Made by a program: the position numbers and the translations under genes | Notes under the pieces: generated by a model | Databases searched by the model: none | Seen by the model: the letters and a program-made list of their open reading frames with translations, nothing else | Told to the model about the DNA's origin: nothing | Shown here: piece by piece, positions 23,701 to 42,570 of the stretch | Layout of the letters: every line of letters begins with the position of its first letter | How positions within the stretch are numbered: position 1 is the first letter of the stretch | NCBI GenBank assembly: GCA_965153455.1 | Contig: OZ234499.1 | Span: 3,951,577 to 4,015,576, forward strand | Length of the DNA: 64,000 bases | Direction of reading: 5' to 3' | Source of the DNA: Sphagnum compactum | Lineage: Eukaryota > Bryophyta > Sphagnopsida > Sphagnales

Positions 23701-25496
23701 GTGGTTGTGTCTGGCCAAACACTGGGGTCTGAGGTGTTTGTCCAAATGTGGGTGTTTGTGGAGTTTGCCCAAACAGTGATGGTGTCTGCCCAAACAGGGA
23801 GCCCGTTGCTTGCTGACCTAAATAGCCAACATCAAATTTCAGTAAAAGAATATGATACATTATGACTTCATCTTCAAACCTTAAGCTTACCAGAGCAAAA
23901 CAAGTCCTCAACAAATATATCTTTCATAAGAATAGAGAAATCTCCATTCTCACGATGAAGAAGAAACAGCAAGCCTAACACTTCCTCAGGAAGCCACAGA
24001 AAGAACCAAACAAGGGGAGACAAAAAAACAAACGAAAAACGAAAAACACACACCAGTATGAACAAAAGTGCCAGTCTCACACCTGTTCAGGGACTATCAA
24101 CAGTAGCATGTATGATAGTGACATAACTACCACAACTTCCCCACTGACTTCATCAGCTCCCTACAGTGGGTAAAGGCCGGTGACAAGCACCATCCTATGA
24201 ACTGAGTTTCAGCTGCAATTCTGGAAGCAACGGGAAGACTCAGCCATACTACTGGCTAGCAACAGACCCCACAACAAAGACCAGACAAAGAAACAAAGAA
24301 AGACAGAAAGGGAAAAGAACAGGGAAAGACTAAGAACAAGTGGGCTTACAGGAAGCTCCCCACTGACATGATCCGAAGCAAAATCATTCTGAAAATGCCA
24401 AAAGCAGAAATTCCAAATAGGAATTTTTCTTTAAGAACCAACCCTCTAGTTCTCTTTAGAGGAACTTTTAAAGGGTAGCCTTTTGCCTTCAGAAAGACAA
24501 TAAGACTGACCATCTGGAAGACAAAAAACTTCTTACAACTACAAAGTCTCAAGATCTGTAAAATTGACTATTGATAACCCCCAGCTTCGCAGTCATTGAG
24601 ATATTGGAATGAACATGAGGCATTCTAATCATTTCAATACCTGCATACTCTGGTTGAGAGCGTTTGTCAAAAATGTCACAGGATAAACCTTGAGGACTCT
24701 GTCTCACAGTTAGATCCAAGAAATTACAAGAGAAGCCTTTAGACGTACAATTCAACTCACAAGAGGTTTTTGGGTATATGCCGCTACCAAAAGAGCCTTG
24801 GTTAAAATACATGAAGTTCTCAAAATCTGGAAAATCAGGAACAAAAAGATCATCCACAAACCTACAAACCAAGGACAAACTATGAAGCACAACAGGACAT
24901 ATGTTACTCTTCAAGAGACGCTTAATGAAATCAAACTCATAGGTGAAGAGATAGATATTAGCCAAATAGACTGCACAATTTGTACCCATGGGGATACCAA
25001 TGCACTGTCTATAAACACCCTGACCAAAACAAAGAAACAAATTGTCTAATAAGAAATAGCTTGTGGCCATGCCTGCATGCTGCAGACATCAGATCTCATC
25101 CAAACTCTGAAATTAGGCAACTTTGCTCGGAAAAGGTACTGGCAGGGGTGACCTTCCCGGAATGCCATGTTCCAATCAAATAGATCCCACCTCCAAGAAC
25201 TGAGGAGGCAGCATCTATGGCCAGAGGGAGGAGGTCTTGGCCACACAAGCTCTGGAAAGTGTGAAATTGCTTTTACTCCTTCAGTGAACAGAGATAATAT
25301 AAGTTGTCAGCTGACCTGAAGTTTGACCAAAAATAGATGACTGAGTCTGCCCAAACGCTGGTGTTGATGACTGTGCCAATGATTGTTGAGTCTGCCCAAA
25401 TGCTGGAGTTTGACTAAACGTATTCTGCAGAGAGCTGCCAAATAAGCTGCTTGTTGGCTGCTGTTGAGGTGTCAATGAACCAAAGAGAGAAGACAT
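20780..25496 (-). CDS. NUP54: Nucleoporin NUP54 (FG-repeat nucleoporin of the central channel)
   Basis: Part of the NUP62-NUP58-NUP54 channel complex of the nuclear pore. Exons (minus strand): 25316-25496, 23477-23817, 23238-23291, 22979-23038, 22411-22521, 22146-22211, 21794-21880, 21481-21582, 21160-21306 and 20780-20968 (stop); phases agree throughout, 445 aa. Residues 1 to ~150 are rich in FG-type repeats (SSLFG, PAFGQT, SLFGQT, TFGQT, VFGQT, SIFGQ). Then comes the conserved alpha-helical part: NAQITTQMAPIAPLVVPLPD, AIVDAYKDEPGNPQYAFK, VGVSDIMWAEAMNKLEGMD, ERLWPELVHGFKDLSRRVK, RRHFETDTLPWIQRLHQKEQ, VVRIVEALEGKG and RQQTEAISCLALVLKRDMRD, all in the order seen in plant NUP54. Intron 1 (1.5 kb) contains a Penelope-like retroelement relic in the same orientation. 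The final ~25 residues are basic and polar and less conserved. Confidence 0.95.
23900..25260 (-). mobile_element. Penelope-like retroelement relic in NUP54 intron 1
   Basis: The reverse-transcriptase coding part occupies about 24346-25070 (minus). It has the family words YRQCIGIPMGTNCA (catalytic-region loop), CRFVDDLFV (the metal-binding DD motif), FLDLTVRQSPQGLS, DIFDKRSQPEY and PHVHSNIS. After a stop near 24549 the match resumes in another frame (FFVFQMVSLIVFLKAKGYPL, FLFGISAFGIFRMILLR), so there is a frameshift. An upstream part to ~25250 is less clear and may be the truncated 5' portion. A 3' non-coding tail of about 450 bp (23900-24345) is related to a second copy at 39115-39570. The GIPMGTNCA-type reverse transcriptase is best known from Penelope-like elements. 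It is certainly inactive. Confidence 0.75.
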
Positions 25497-28084
25497 TGCT
25501 TCCTGGATGAATTGCACAACTGCATTTAGAAACAAATTGAGAGACTGGAAAAAAAATAAAATTAAATCAACAATGCTGTTTTTAGGGTTTGGAGATACAA
25601 CAGTGGTATAACAAGAAGCAAGAAGCAACCCAACAGAACAAACAACTACGAAGATTGAATTTCAAAGTGCATGTCTCATGGAGGTAGGCTTGGAGGGTTG
25701 AGTTCAGTATTTACAAGTCAAACAAATTAACATTCTATTTTCTTCTATTACAAAAAATTCAGGTCTTTTCATTTCATGTATATGCCCCTACCCATGACCA
25801 TTTGACAAAATGCCCAAAACACTTTCTCGCACACATGAAAAGCGTTTCATGTTTCACACAACCAACCATTGTGAGGTCATGATCTTTAAGCCACAAAATT
25901 GCAATGAGAATATACCTTGATGAGCCATTACACATATACATCACAAAAAATTAACAAGAATCACCACAACAGAGAGAAAGCACCAAAAAACAATAATAAT
26001 AATATTTTTTTTTTAAAAGAGAGAGGAAAACTATGTAATATGATGACGTCCAAAATCTTATTCAGTCTTGCATACACTAGTAGAACCGAGACTGAAATTT
26101 CTCCACCGAATCAAAACTCGCCGCACAATGGCTAAACAGCAGCTCAATATCTGAAATATGACCAAAACAGTAAAAAGACATACCTAGTAGCAGCAGTGTA
26201 TAAGGGGGGGAGAAAAAAAATCACAGAGAATGCGATGCTCGTCAATCGTTGCTTCCTCTCATGCTTTAGTACTACCTGCGTTTTCTTGGAGGAGGAAAGA
26301 AAGCAAAAAAAAAAAAACACCTACAGAGTATTTCACAGAAATTTTTATTCTGAAAAAAAGCTTCAAGAAAAGAAGCCACAAAGAAGAAAAAAGAGAGGAA
26401 GAGTGCAAAGAAGGTCACGAAAAGTGACCAAATGCGCTCCTTCCCATCCCGGGCCTCTCTCTCTCTCTCTCTCTCCCTCCACTCATATGCAACAACAGCA
26501 ACAACAAAGAGAGAGCTTTGGTCTCGTCCCACCAAACCCTAAATTCCCAAACCCTCAGTTTCATCCAACAGGGTTTGGAATTTTTAGGGTTTTAAAAACC
26601 ACGACTTTCATCCAACAAGGGGGCACGAGAAATTTATATTAAAAAGAAAAGAGGCAAACATGAGGGTTTCATCCAATATGGGGATTAAAAAAAAAGAGAG
26701 GATTTCAAAAAGTATAGAAAATATATCCACTTTCATCGATAAAAGAATGAAAAAAGGTTGGCTTCCATCCAAACTGGGGAGAAGAATTTCATCAAAGAAA
26801 ATAACTTGTCCAAATTTCCATTCAACTTAACAAAACAATGAAAAAAACTCACCACCTACTTACTAGTCACTAAACATCATCATCCATCCAAGTTACTCAC
26901 TTTTGTCCAATATTAATGAAAAATCAAAAGTAGTTGGACATCATCCATTGCAACTTCATCCATTTCTTGTATTATTAGTATATGTTTGATGTGCTTGCAA
27001 TTCAACATTATTGGCAAAATTCTTGCTTCAAGAACACAATTTCCACTGAAAACACATGTTTTCAAAAGCTTTTCTCAAATTGTTTTCGCAAATGTAAACC
27101 AAAGAAATTGCCATTAACAAAATAGCTGTTTTCGGCAAGGTAGTACCAACGAATTCAATAACTTGATTAGTTATATATAACATTTCATCCTAAGGACTTT
27201 TGTACCAGAGAACAAACCCTAGTGGGTGTAGGCAAAACCTAGCACCATAATGAAGGTAGAATGTAGGGTGCGTTCCCTTGCAAAAAGATCCATAGCTAGA
27301 TAGTAGATACTAATGTAGCATAGATAGGTCAGAAACTAAATTAGGTAGCTAAGGAACGACCACTCTCACCCATCAACTCCCCTGCGTTTTAGCAGAGAGT
27401 GAAACAATATCTTCGATATGGGTGTAATTTCTTGGACAGGTACAGCAACAGCTCTATTAGGAGCTACCATAGCTCTTGCTCACCAAGCATAGCAATTTTG
27501 TTGGAATGTTTAATACCAAAAATCTTACCCATTTCCAGGAAAATAAAACTCGCAGGCAAGAAACGTTGGATCGATCTGTAACGGATAAACCTTCTGCAAA
27601 TATCATTGGTATTTTTACACTAGGCTTTCATAATCAGCACGTTTGTCGCGAATTAAAACGCCTATTACAAGATTTGGATATTGAAACTATCTGCAAGAAT
27701 CTCATCCTTAGACCAAAAACAAGTGAGGGCAGTAGATGTAGATGAACATTTAATACTATTGCATAGGTTTGGATCCTACCTCAAATTGTGTCTGTTTCTC
27801 CCTTTCTGGAGTTGATGATGAAGACACAAGATGTCAAAGTGTCTCCCACCTCCATCAGCTGTTGTTGCCTTCTCAGATTGCAAACAGAAGGCAGCATCAA
27901 ATAGTCAGCAAAAAGAAAAGTCCAGCCTGAGGAAGGTTCAACAAGTGCACAAGGCAAGAGACCAATAGAAGCAAAAGAAGGAAGGAAGCCCTGAAAGAAG
28001 AAAAATTTACAGATACCAGGATGACGACCTACACCCAGCAACTTGTGTCATCCTCTATGACTTTACTCATCCCAATGAAGGGAT
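25497..28084. other. Spacer between NUP54 (5' side) and YAE1 (3' side)
   Basis: The first ~700 bp should hold the NUP54 5' UTR and promoter. A (CT)n tract lies at about 26455-26477. Four copies of a 'ttcatccaa...gggg'-type motif occur near 26561, 26606, 26664 and 26763. A plastid chlB-like fragment sits near 27570-27700. The segment 27781-28084 is probably YAE1 3' UTR. No further gene is supported. Confidence 0.55.
27570..27695 (+). pseudogene. chlB: Plastid chlB-like fragment (nuclear insert of plastid DNA)
   Basis: Plus-strand frame reading [20 protein letters not shown] followed by [20 protein letters not shown] and DLDIE. This is the region of the light-independent protochlorophyllide reductase subunit B that reads [26 protein letters not shown] in bryophyte plastomes (from memory). 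One D has become V. The match ends at DLDIE and the frame continues into unrelated sequence; upstream sequence from about 27410 is open but I could not match it. Too short and truncated to be functional. Confidence 0.7.
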
Positions 28085-29992
28085 TTAACTAAGCGTAATG
28101 GAAGTTGATTGGAGTTCCACTTTCACTTCTCTTTCTACTGCATCCAATTCACCTAGAACAGGAGTTGCCCTGACAGTTAGAGGTGCTAGTTCATTATTTT
28201 CCTCTGATAACATTTCCTCAGAGAAAGCATCCAGTTCCTCTTCTGCAAGAGCTATTCCAGATGCTCCATCAGCTACTGCACTCCGAGATTCTTGACTTGC
28301 AATGCAGGCACATCCATTTGAATTGCATGTCAAGTTTGCTGTGGAATTGCTGTTTCCTGAAGGATTGCTTAATGCTTCATCAGCCTGACCTTGTTCCCAA
28401 ACACCTCCACTGTCTGTTTCAGGAAGCCTGTGGACTCCAGCCATGGATAGAGGAGCTGCAGATCCTGGGAGGTCACAGAAACCACCACCATATGAAGACG
28501 ATAATGTTATTTAGTAGAAGGAAGAGCAGCAACAAAAGACACAACCATTAAAATGAGATTGCTAAAAATCCACAACTGGAAAACATCCTCACAATATGTT
28601 GAATTTCTGCTTCACAACCAAAAAAATTATCTTGGGCCAGAGTTAACTGAAGAGGTGGAAGCTGTGGAATTCTTTTGACATATACCCACATGTTTACAAC
28701 ATGCCTTTCAACAGAATACAGTCCAACAGAAAAGCTCACCTCCAGTAGAAATTTCAGCAGACACTTGCTGTTGTTCATTGTGCAGCTGAGACCTCTCCGC
28801 AGAAGCATGAGATTCTGACAGTCTCACTGCTGCAGGTTGAACTGAATCTCGATAGTAAGAGCGCAATGCATCTGTAGAAGAAAGAGCAGAAATAGTGGTA
28901 TGAAGAGCTTCGAGGCGGCCTATTACAGAAACGTCACTCACCAGTTTCTCCTTCAGTGATGCTGGCAGTGCTGCAAATGCACTGGGCACACAAAGCAAAA
29001 GACTACCCATCTTTAGGGGAGGATGGAAAAAGGAGCGAACTTCTGATGTACTTTTTCAGCAGCAGATTCAAACTTCCAATCTTTTGGTATGGGAGGATCA
29101 TGGTGGCATCAATCCACCATAAACCCTAAACCCCTAAACCCTAAGCATTCTGAATCCAGAGAGAAAATCATGATGCTCAAAGGGAAATGCAGCAGCAGCA
29201 GTAAAGACTGAAGCAAAAGACTGGACATGAGAGTCAGACAAGGGACAATGTACATTTTGAAAGAAGTGGAAGAAGGTGGGGGGGGAAATGGTTCAAGGAC
29301 GGACCTGGTAATGCCTCGAGCAACTCCCCAGTTGAAACCTGCAATTGCAGCTTCACGATATCCTTCATCAAATCCTTCCTGTACTGACGAATTCTTGCCT
29401 TCCTCTACCCCATCCCTGTAACCGAGCTTTTCTCTCTCTGTCAAGTTTCTCAACTTCATCATAAGATTTGTTTACCACTTTCAGACTGTACGATAACCTG
29501 AGATTTGAAACCGGGAAGAAGAAAAAGCCTTTAGACTTAGTAGAAATCACATTCGATCACCAGTTTGGCAGGGTAAAAACTCGAGAAGGAAGAACAATTG
29601 CAAGAGAAACAGAATCAAGAGTAATTGCAACAGACACAGAATCAAGAGAAAATTGCGACAGAAACAGAATCAAGAGCAATTGCAACAGACACAGAATCAA
29701 GAGAAAATTGCGACAGAAACAGAATCAAGAGCAATTGCAACAGACACAGAATCAAGAGAAAATTGCGACAGAAACAGAATCAAGAGCAATTGCAACAAAA
29801 GCAGAATCAAGAGCTGATTGCAACAGGGAGGTCTCAGAGAGAGAGAGAGGATACAGTGTGGAATTGAGCTTGTCGAGCCTGCCATTCTCGGTCTAGCTCC
29901 GAAGTGGAGCGAGCTCCTCCTCCTCGCACTATTTCTTCCTCACTCCTCTCATCCTTGTCTGACTCCCACACATCATCATCATCTTCTGCCAT
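28085..29992 (-). CDS. YAE1: YAE1-domain protein (Fe-S maturation of ABCE1/Rli1)
   Basis: YAE1 works with LTO1 as an adaptor that delivers Fe-S clusters to the ribosome-recycling ATPase ABCE1. Exons (minus): 29855-29992, 29305-29426, 28740-28981 and 28085-28464; phases agree, 293 aa. The acidic start MAEDDDDVWESDKDE and ELDREWQARQAQFHT (~32-46) match plant YAE1 proteins. Exon 2 carries the diagnostic glycine ladder with G every fourth residue: LGYRDGVEEGKNSSVQEGFD then EGYREAAIAGFNWGVARG (~47-85). Exon 3 continues with SAFAALPASLKEKLV. The last 125 residues are acidic, serine-rich and not recognisable, longer than in typical homologues. Intron 1 has U12-type signals (donor GTATCCTCTC, branch-like ACTTGAC 14 nt before the 3' splice site, no pyrimidine tract) and contains a 55-bp minisatellite. 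The gene is head to head with PRP16. Confidence 0.88.
29121..29145. repeat. Short interstitial telomere-like repeat
   Basis: AAACCCTAAACCCCTAAACC then CTAAG: three plant telomere units with one extra C, in YAE1 intron 2. Probably a telo-box cluster and not a relic of a chromosome end. Confidence 0.8.
29591..29827. repeat. 55-bp minisatellite, about 4 copies, in YAE1 intron 1
   Basis: Each period consists of a 27-bp and a 28-bp half ('gaatcaagagcaattgcaac...' and 'gaatcaagagaaaattgcga...'). Because 55 is not a multiple of 3 and no frame has a stop, successive copies are read in rotating frames, producing a long apparent reading frame on the plus strand that is not a gene. Confidence 0.95.
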
Positions 29993-30769
29993 TGTTCTCG
30001 CTAATCAAACCTCCACCAAAACCTGCACTTCACGGTCATCATCATCATCATCATCATCATCGCGAGCTTTCTCTATTCCCTCTTCCTCCCGCAAATTCCA
30101 AAAACATGTGAAGATCAAGACGAAGAACAACACGGGGAGAGGAGAAGAAGAAGAAATCTAAGAGTAGAAGAATACGTGAATCGCTTGAATCTCTCTCTCC
30201 TTTGTCCTTTCCTCCAGAAGATGGATCCCCGGATTTCGAGCTCGTGTTACTGCTAAGATCGCATATTCGTATCCCTCCACGAGCAATCGGCAGTTGACGG
30301 TTTGCTCTTTTATTTATGTGTCCTTCTTCTTGACGATGATCGCCTCTCTAGAAAGGGGAAGAAGAACATTATCTTAGGGTTGAAGCCTGTCGCAAGCAAC
30401 AGCTGCTGTTGCTGCTTCAACTGTTCGCCGACCAGATCCCCCCTGGCCGACATCGACTTCGGGAAGAAGGTGACTAGCGATTCCACTTCAGCGACCTAGA
30501 TTCCTCAAATCCGCAGGTACCGATCGACCTAAGATACAGAGAGAAAAGATCGAAGAACGAGGAGAAAGAGGAGTACCTAGTGAGGATTGTAACTGTGGAT
30601 TTTGTTTCTTCGAACTTTGATTCGCGAATGTCAGCGTCCATGGCGCATAGTGATGTAAGGTGAGAGAGATAGAGACAGAGAAGAGACAGAGAGGGACAGA
30701 CTGCAGAAGAAGAAGAAGAAGGAAGACGGACGAGGTGAGGAGCTTCTTCTTCTTCAAGAGGATAATAGC
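29993..30769. promoter_or_regulatory. Bidirectional promoter region of YAE1 and PRP16
   Basis: 777 bp separate the two start codons. It has a (TCA)n tract (30037-30061), several GA/CT-rich stretches and no TATA-like box in an obvious position on either side. Both 5' UTRs must lie here. Confidence 0.7.
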
Positions 30770-38549
<7,780 letters not shown>

Positions 38550-39114
38550 AACTATTTATCCTGAAAAGTCTCCAATTTTGTTGTACAAGTTCACCAGTCC
38601 ACCAGACCCTATCAGGGGACTTTTTGTATGCGGGACTTGCTGTTAGCACTGGCATAAGGGGTGACTAAGCAGACATTGTTTGAAGCTTTTGTGGCAACAG
38701 CATTAGGAACATCTGCGAACACCCGTCTGCAGTTCCTTGTGTATGGATCTTTCTTTCTTTAGAGGGGTCCTCAGTATGGAGCAATGAGCAGGCCACTAGC
38801 TGTGCCAGTTTGTAGGAAGGAAGCCTTGAGAAGCCTTTTGATTTGATTGGTCCACACTAGCTAACCTCGGCAGCCATTGTGCATTGGGTATAAACCCAGG
38901 CTGTGGGCTTTGAGTGCAAGTGTAAGGTGCTTGAAGCCTATATGAGCAATGTAGAATTTTCGTGAGCATAGATTTCTTGGTGAGAATGTCTGTACCTCTA
39001 TTTTCTTTGAGGCACACTCTATTTAGTGAAGAGCATTGCTGTTGCTGTAAAATGTAAAACCATTTAGATTAGAAAACTCTTACTAAAAGCACACATTTCT
39101 TTCTCTCATGTTTT

Positions 39115-39570
39115 TTCCCTGTCTGTTGTTATGTTGCTAGTTGCTAACCAGTATCATGGCTGAGTCTTCCCATTGCTTCCAGACTTGCAACAGAAACTAG
39201 TACACAAAGTTAGTGGTTACACTGGTATATACACACTGTAGGGAGCTGATGAAGTCAGTGGGGAAGTTGTGATAACTAAGTCACTATCATACATGTTACT
39301 GTCGATGGTCCCTGAACACGTGAGAGACTGTCAACTTTGGTCATACTACTCGTTTTTATCATTTCTCCATTCTTGCTTATCCCTTATTTGTTGTTCCCTC
39401 TTCCCATTTCTGAAAGTCCTTGTCTGGAAGTCTTTCTTTGACTTCAAGGAAAAGTTCTAACTGTGTTCTGGCTTTCTTAATCAGTGAGTATGGAGATTTC
39501 TCGATTCTTATGAGAGTTATTCTCTTTCTCTGATGTTGGCTGCTGTTTATGACTCTGTGATGCATATTGT
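39115..39570 (+). mobile_element. Second copy of the Penelope-like 3' tail (5'-truncated)
   Basis: Related to the reverse complement of 23900-24345 in NUP54 intron 1: both have 'atggctgagtcttccc', 'actgtagggagctgatgaag', 'tcagtggggaagttgtg', 'tcactatcatacatg', 'ccctgaaca', and 'atggagatttctc' followed by 'attcttatga', in the same order with similar spacing. No reverse-transcriptase sequence is attached, as expected for a 5'-truncated insertion of a non-LTR-type element. Confidence 0.75.
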
Positions 39571-39601
39571 GGTTCCTTCTTTTTTTGTTCAATTGAAACC
39601 T

Positions 39602-39830
39602 GTTTTATCTGCCACGGTGCACTGCAGTTGGAGAAAGGCAACCTTCCCCGGAACTATCTGTTTTATCTGCCATGGTGCACTGCAGTTGGAGTAAGGCAAG
39701 CTTCCCTGGAATTATCTGTTTTATCTGCCATGGTGCACTGCAGTTGGAGGCAAGCTTCCCTGGAATTATCTGTTTTATCTGCCATGGTGCACTGCAGTTG
39801 GAGTAAGGCAAGCTTCCCTGGAACTATCAT
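39602..39830. repeat. 58-bp minisatellite, 4 copies
   Basis: Units start at 39602, 39660, 39718 and 39772 (periods 58, 58, 54) with 'gttttatctgcca(t/c)ggtgcac' then 'tgcagttggag'. The third unit has a small deletion. It lies about 1 kb past the PRP16 stop. Confidence 0.95.
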
Positions 39831-42570
39831 CCAAGCGAACAAGTTTCCTAGGTAGGTTTTGGATCCCAAATGAATGACCCACTGAAATATACTATGTACT
39901 ATATGCCTTCTTGACAGAACTAATCTCCTATTCATTTTCTCTCACTATGGAGGTGCACTGCATGTTCTAGATTGCACACTGCTGCTCTTCATGAATCAAG
40001 TAATGGAGGTGTCATAGTTTATTGAATAATCTTGCAACTCACAGACAAAGATAATGTAGAGGAAGAAGATCCTGGACCTGCATTAACACCCATGATGCCA
40101 CACCTTTTAACTATGTGTGGTGCCTTCATAAGACTATCAACAATTTCAAATATGTTACTGTAATGCTATTTGGTATACACCATTGTGTGTATATGTCATT
40201 TTCATTCGGTGATGAAAATGACATACATGCAATGGATGTTTTCTCTGTACAAAAGGGCACAACCGTTTGGTTGTGGTTATTTGGGCATTTTCGTTGAAAC
40301 TTGTTTCAATTTTTTATGTTGTATCTAGGCGTTAGACAGTGAGTGAATGGCAATTGACACACTGTGTGGGAGTCAATTGGAGTTTATATACATCAATGGT
40401 GTAATTAGATGATGACTTGAAATGATGTGTAAAGGAGTATAGGTTCCAAGCATGATAACTATGTTAAGGAATAATTGTATGCAGATGGGCAAATGCATGT
40501 TATGATTGTTTATTTACAGCGTGTGTTGTCCAATTAGAGCTTGTCAATCTCTTTGTATTGTTGAATGTTGGGTTGGAGCTTGTTTTTTACACTCCATGTG
40601 ATTTCTTGTTAGGATGTGAATGCACCGGTTTCTTTTTGCACAAAATGCCTCAAAAGCAACCTTCTTCCATAAATGTGGATTGAGAAAAACTCCTTTCCCT
40701 TTCAAAATTTTCTTCAAACTCTTCAATCTTCTTTTCTAAGTTTGCATCAATCTTAATTAACTTCGCCAAGCTGAAGGGGGAATTGGATGATCATCGAGTC
40801 AACTTTTGTTCACAAAAATCAACTCTTTTTAAGTTGTTTGATTACAAAGGACACCTCCTTAAATAAGTAAGTATGTAGGTTGAAAAAAATCTTTTCAATC
40901 TCAAATTTGTGATTCAACTATCCTTAAAGATTTGGCTAGCGAAAAATCCAATAGTAGAAACACACGGTTTCATGCTTCACTCACAAGTTTATAATCTTAC
41001 AAGTGGATATCTTCCACATCGATCTTTGAAAATCAAGATATTTCTATTGACAAGTTCATTTATTGGTTCACTACTTTCAGACTTAAACAAAGGGTTGCAA
41101 ATGATGATGACATTTCAAAAGCATAGGATATGTGAGGATTTTTTATCATGTTCTTCAACAATGGCCACACCTTGCTCACAACCAATAAATGAAAGTGTTA
41201 GACAATGGTTTTTTTGAATCTAGAATCGAACCTCAAGGAAAAGATATGATGAGTTTTTTTGTTTCATAGTTCTTTTTTATTTTGGAAGCCAAAAGAGTTA
41301 AATCTAAAACAACAATTTATTTATTTTTCCATTACGTTAGCAAAGGAAGTTGAATTTCAATTTCTTCCCTCAATTTCAAACTCATGGATATGACAAAACA
41401 TAATGTATCATTAAACGCACAATGATTCCAAAATTGGTTTAAAACACACAAAAATGCAATAGGGGAAAGATGATCAACAATAGTATAAGAAATGTGCCAT
41501 GTCAAAAGAAGTGGCATTTGACCAAACATCTTAGCACATTTTGTTTGTTGTAACATTGAAAAATAGCCTTGCAAAGCTATAGAGTTGAAGTCTTGGAACA
41601 TGATGATTTTGCTGGCAAATATGAAAAAACAAATGAATATATTAAACAATTTTGTAAAATATAAAAAAGAAAATACAAATTTTTTTCAGTTAAAAAATGA
41701 AAATTACATTATCTTCACCTATGTATTTAATTTTCTTAGGTGAAGACCAAAATCAATACTTGTTCTATTTTTCATTCTTGTTTATTTTTCCCATATATCT
41801 TGTGTTAGGTTATACACTTTTGCAAGTCCCTTTTTATAGACTTGATAAATATGTATTTCAAGTCTTTGTAACCTTTTTCATCCATTGTTGCATTTTGGCA
41901 TGTCTTAGAAAATGCATGGTTGAAATCTAATGTTTCACAACTTACAAAATGCAATAGTCATAATGTTTAGGTTAGACCTTCAATTTTCACATAAGTAATG
42001 TCTTTATTTTTCAAATCATATTGTTCCACTAACTAATTCATTATTTTGTTAAATATGTCATGTAGGTTTTCATAGCCTCAAAAGTTTTAATGATAATATG
42101 TTTTGGTTACCAATTAATTCCCCAAAAATATTATGAACCCCTTTTGACATTCACAAATCAAAACTTATAATTGTAGAATAACATTACTCTAATGTATATT
42201 AGAAAACATTGTAAACAAAAACAAGCAACTAAAAATTCTTTGTATATAATTCAATTGCATGAACACCTTAAATCATGTAGAATAGTTCCATCCAATATTT
42301 TATGCTCCAAGGTTTCAACATTAAATTGTGAAGTTCATGATATCAAGCATTTATATCATGAGTTAATGATATCTAGTTGCACACAATTATATTACTTACA
42401 AGTCAATCAATCAACTTAAATTTTCAGATATGGCCTAGGATTAGCACCCTTTTTGTCCTTCAATCTTTTGAACTCTTAATTCCACCCCAAAATGCAATGC
42501 ACAACCAGGCACTCAAGTCCAACCTCATGTTTAGCTCTCATGTACCTATTTCAACTAAATTTATTTTCAA

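Larger units (their letters stand above)
38550..42570. other. 3' flank of PRP16 and AT-rich spacer
   Basis: 38550 to about 39060 is probably the PRP16 3' UTR. It is followed by a truncated Penelope-like tail (39115-39570), a four-unit minisatellite (39602-39830) and then increasingly AT-rich DNA from about 40 kb with only short frames. I recognise no gene. Confidence 0.6.

Noticed and set aside
27260-27365. Possible small MITE with ends GGTGCGTTCC and its inverse
   Set aside because: The inverted ends are short and imperfect and no target duplication could be found.
28183-28551. 122-codon plus-strand frame
   Set aside because: Antisense shadow of YAE1 exon 4, which has better phase, splice and family support.
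29468-29896. Q/N/R/E-rich 142-codon frame on the plus strand
   Set aside because: It is the 55-bp minisatellite read through an intron and the first exon of YAE1 on the opposite strand.
39245-39280. Hammerhead-ribozyme-like core (CTGATGA ... GGGGAA) conserved in both Penelope-like tails
   Set aside because: Penelope-like elements often carry hammerheads, but the bases after CTGATGA do not form a stem II and the second core reads GGAAG and not GAAA. The shared sequence is real; the ribozyme is not supported.
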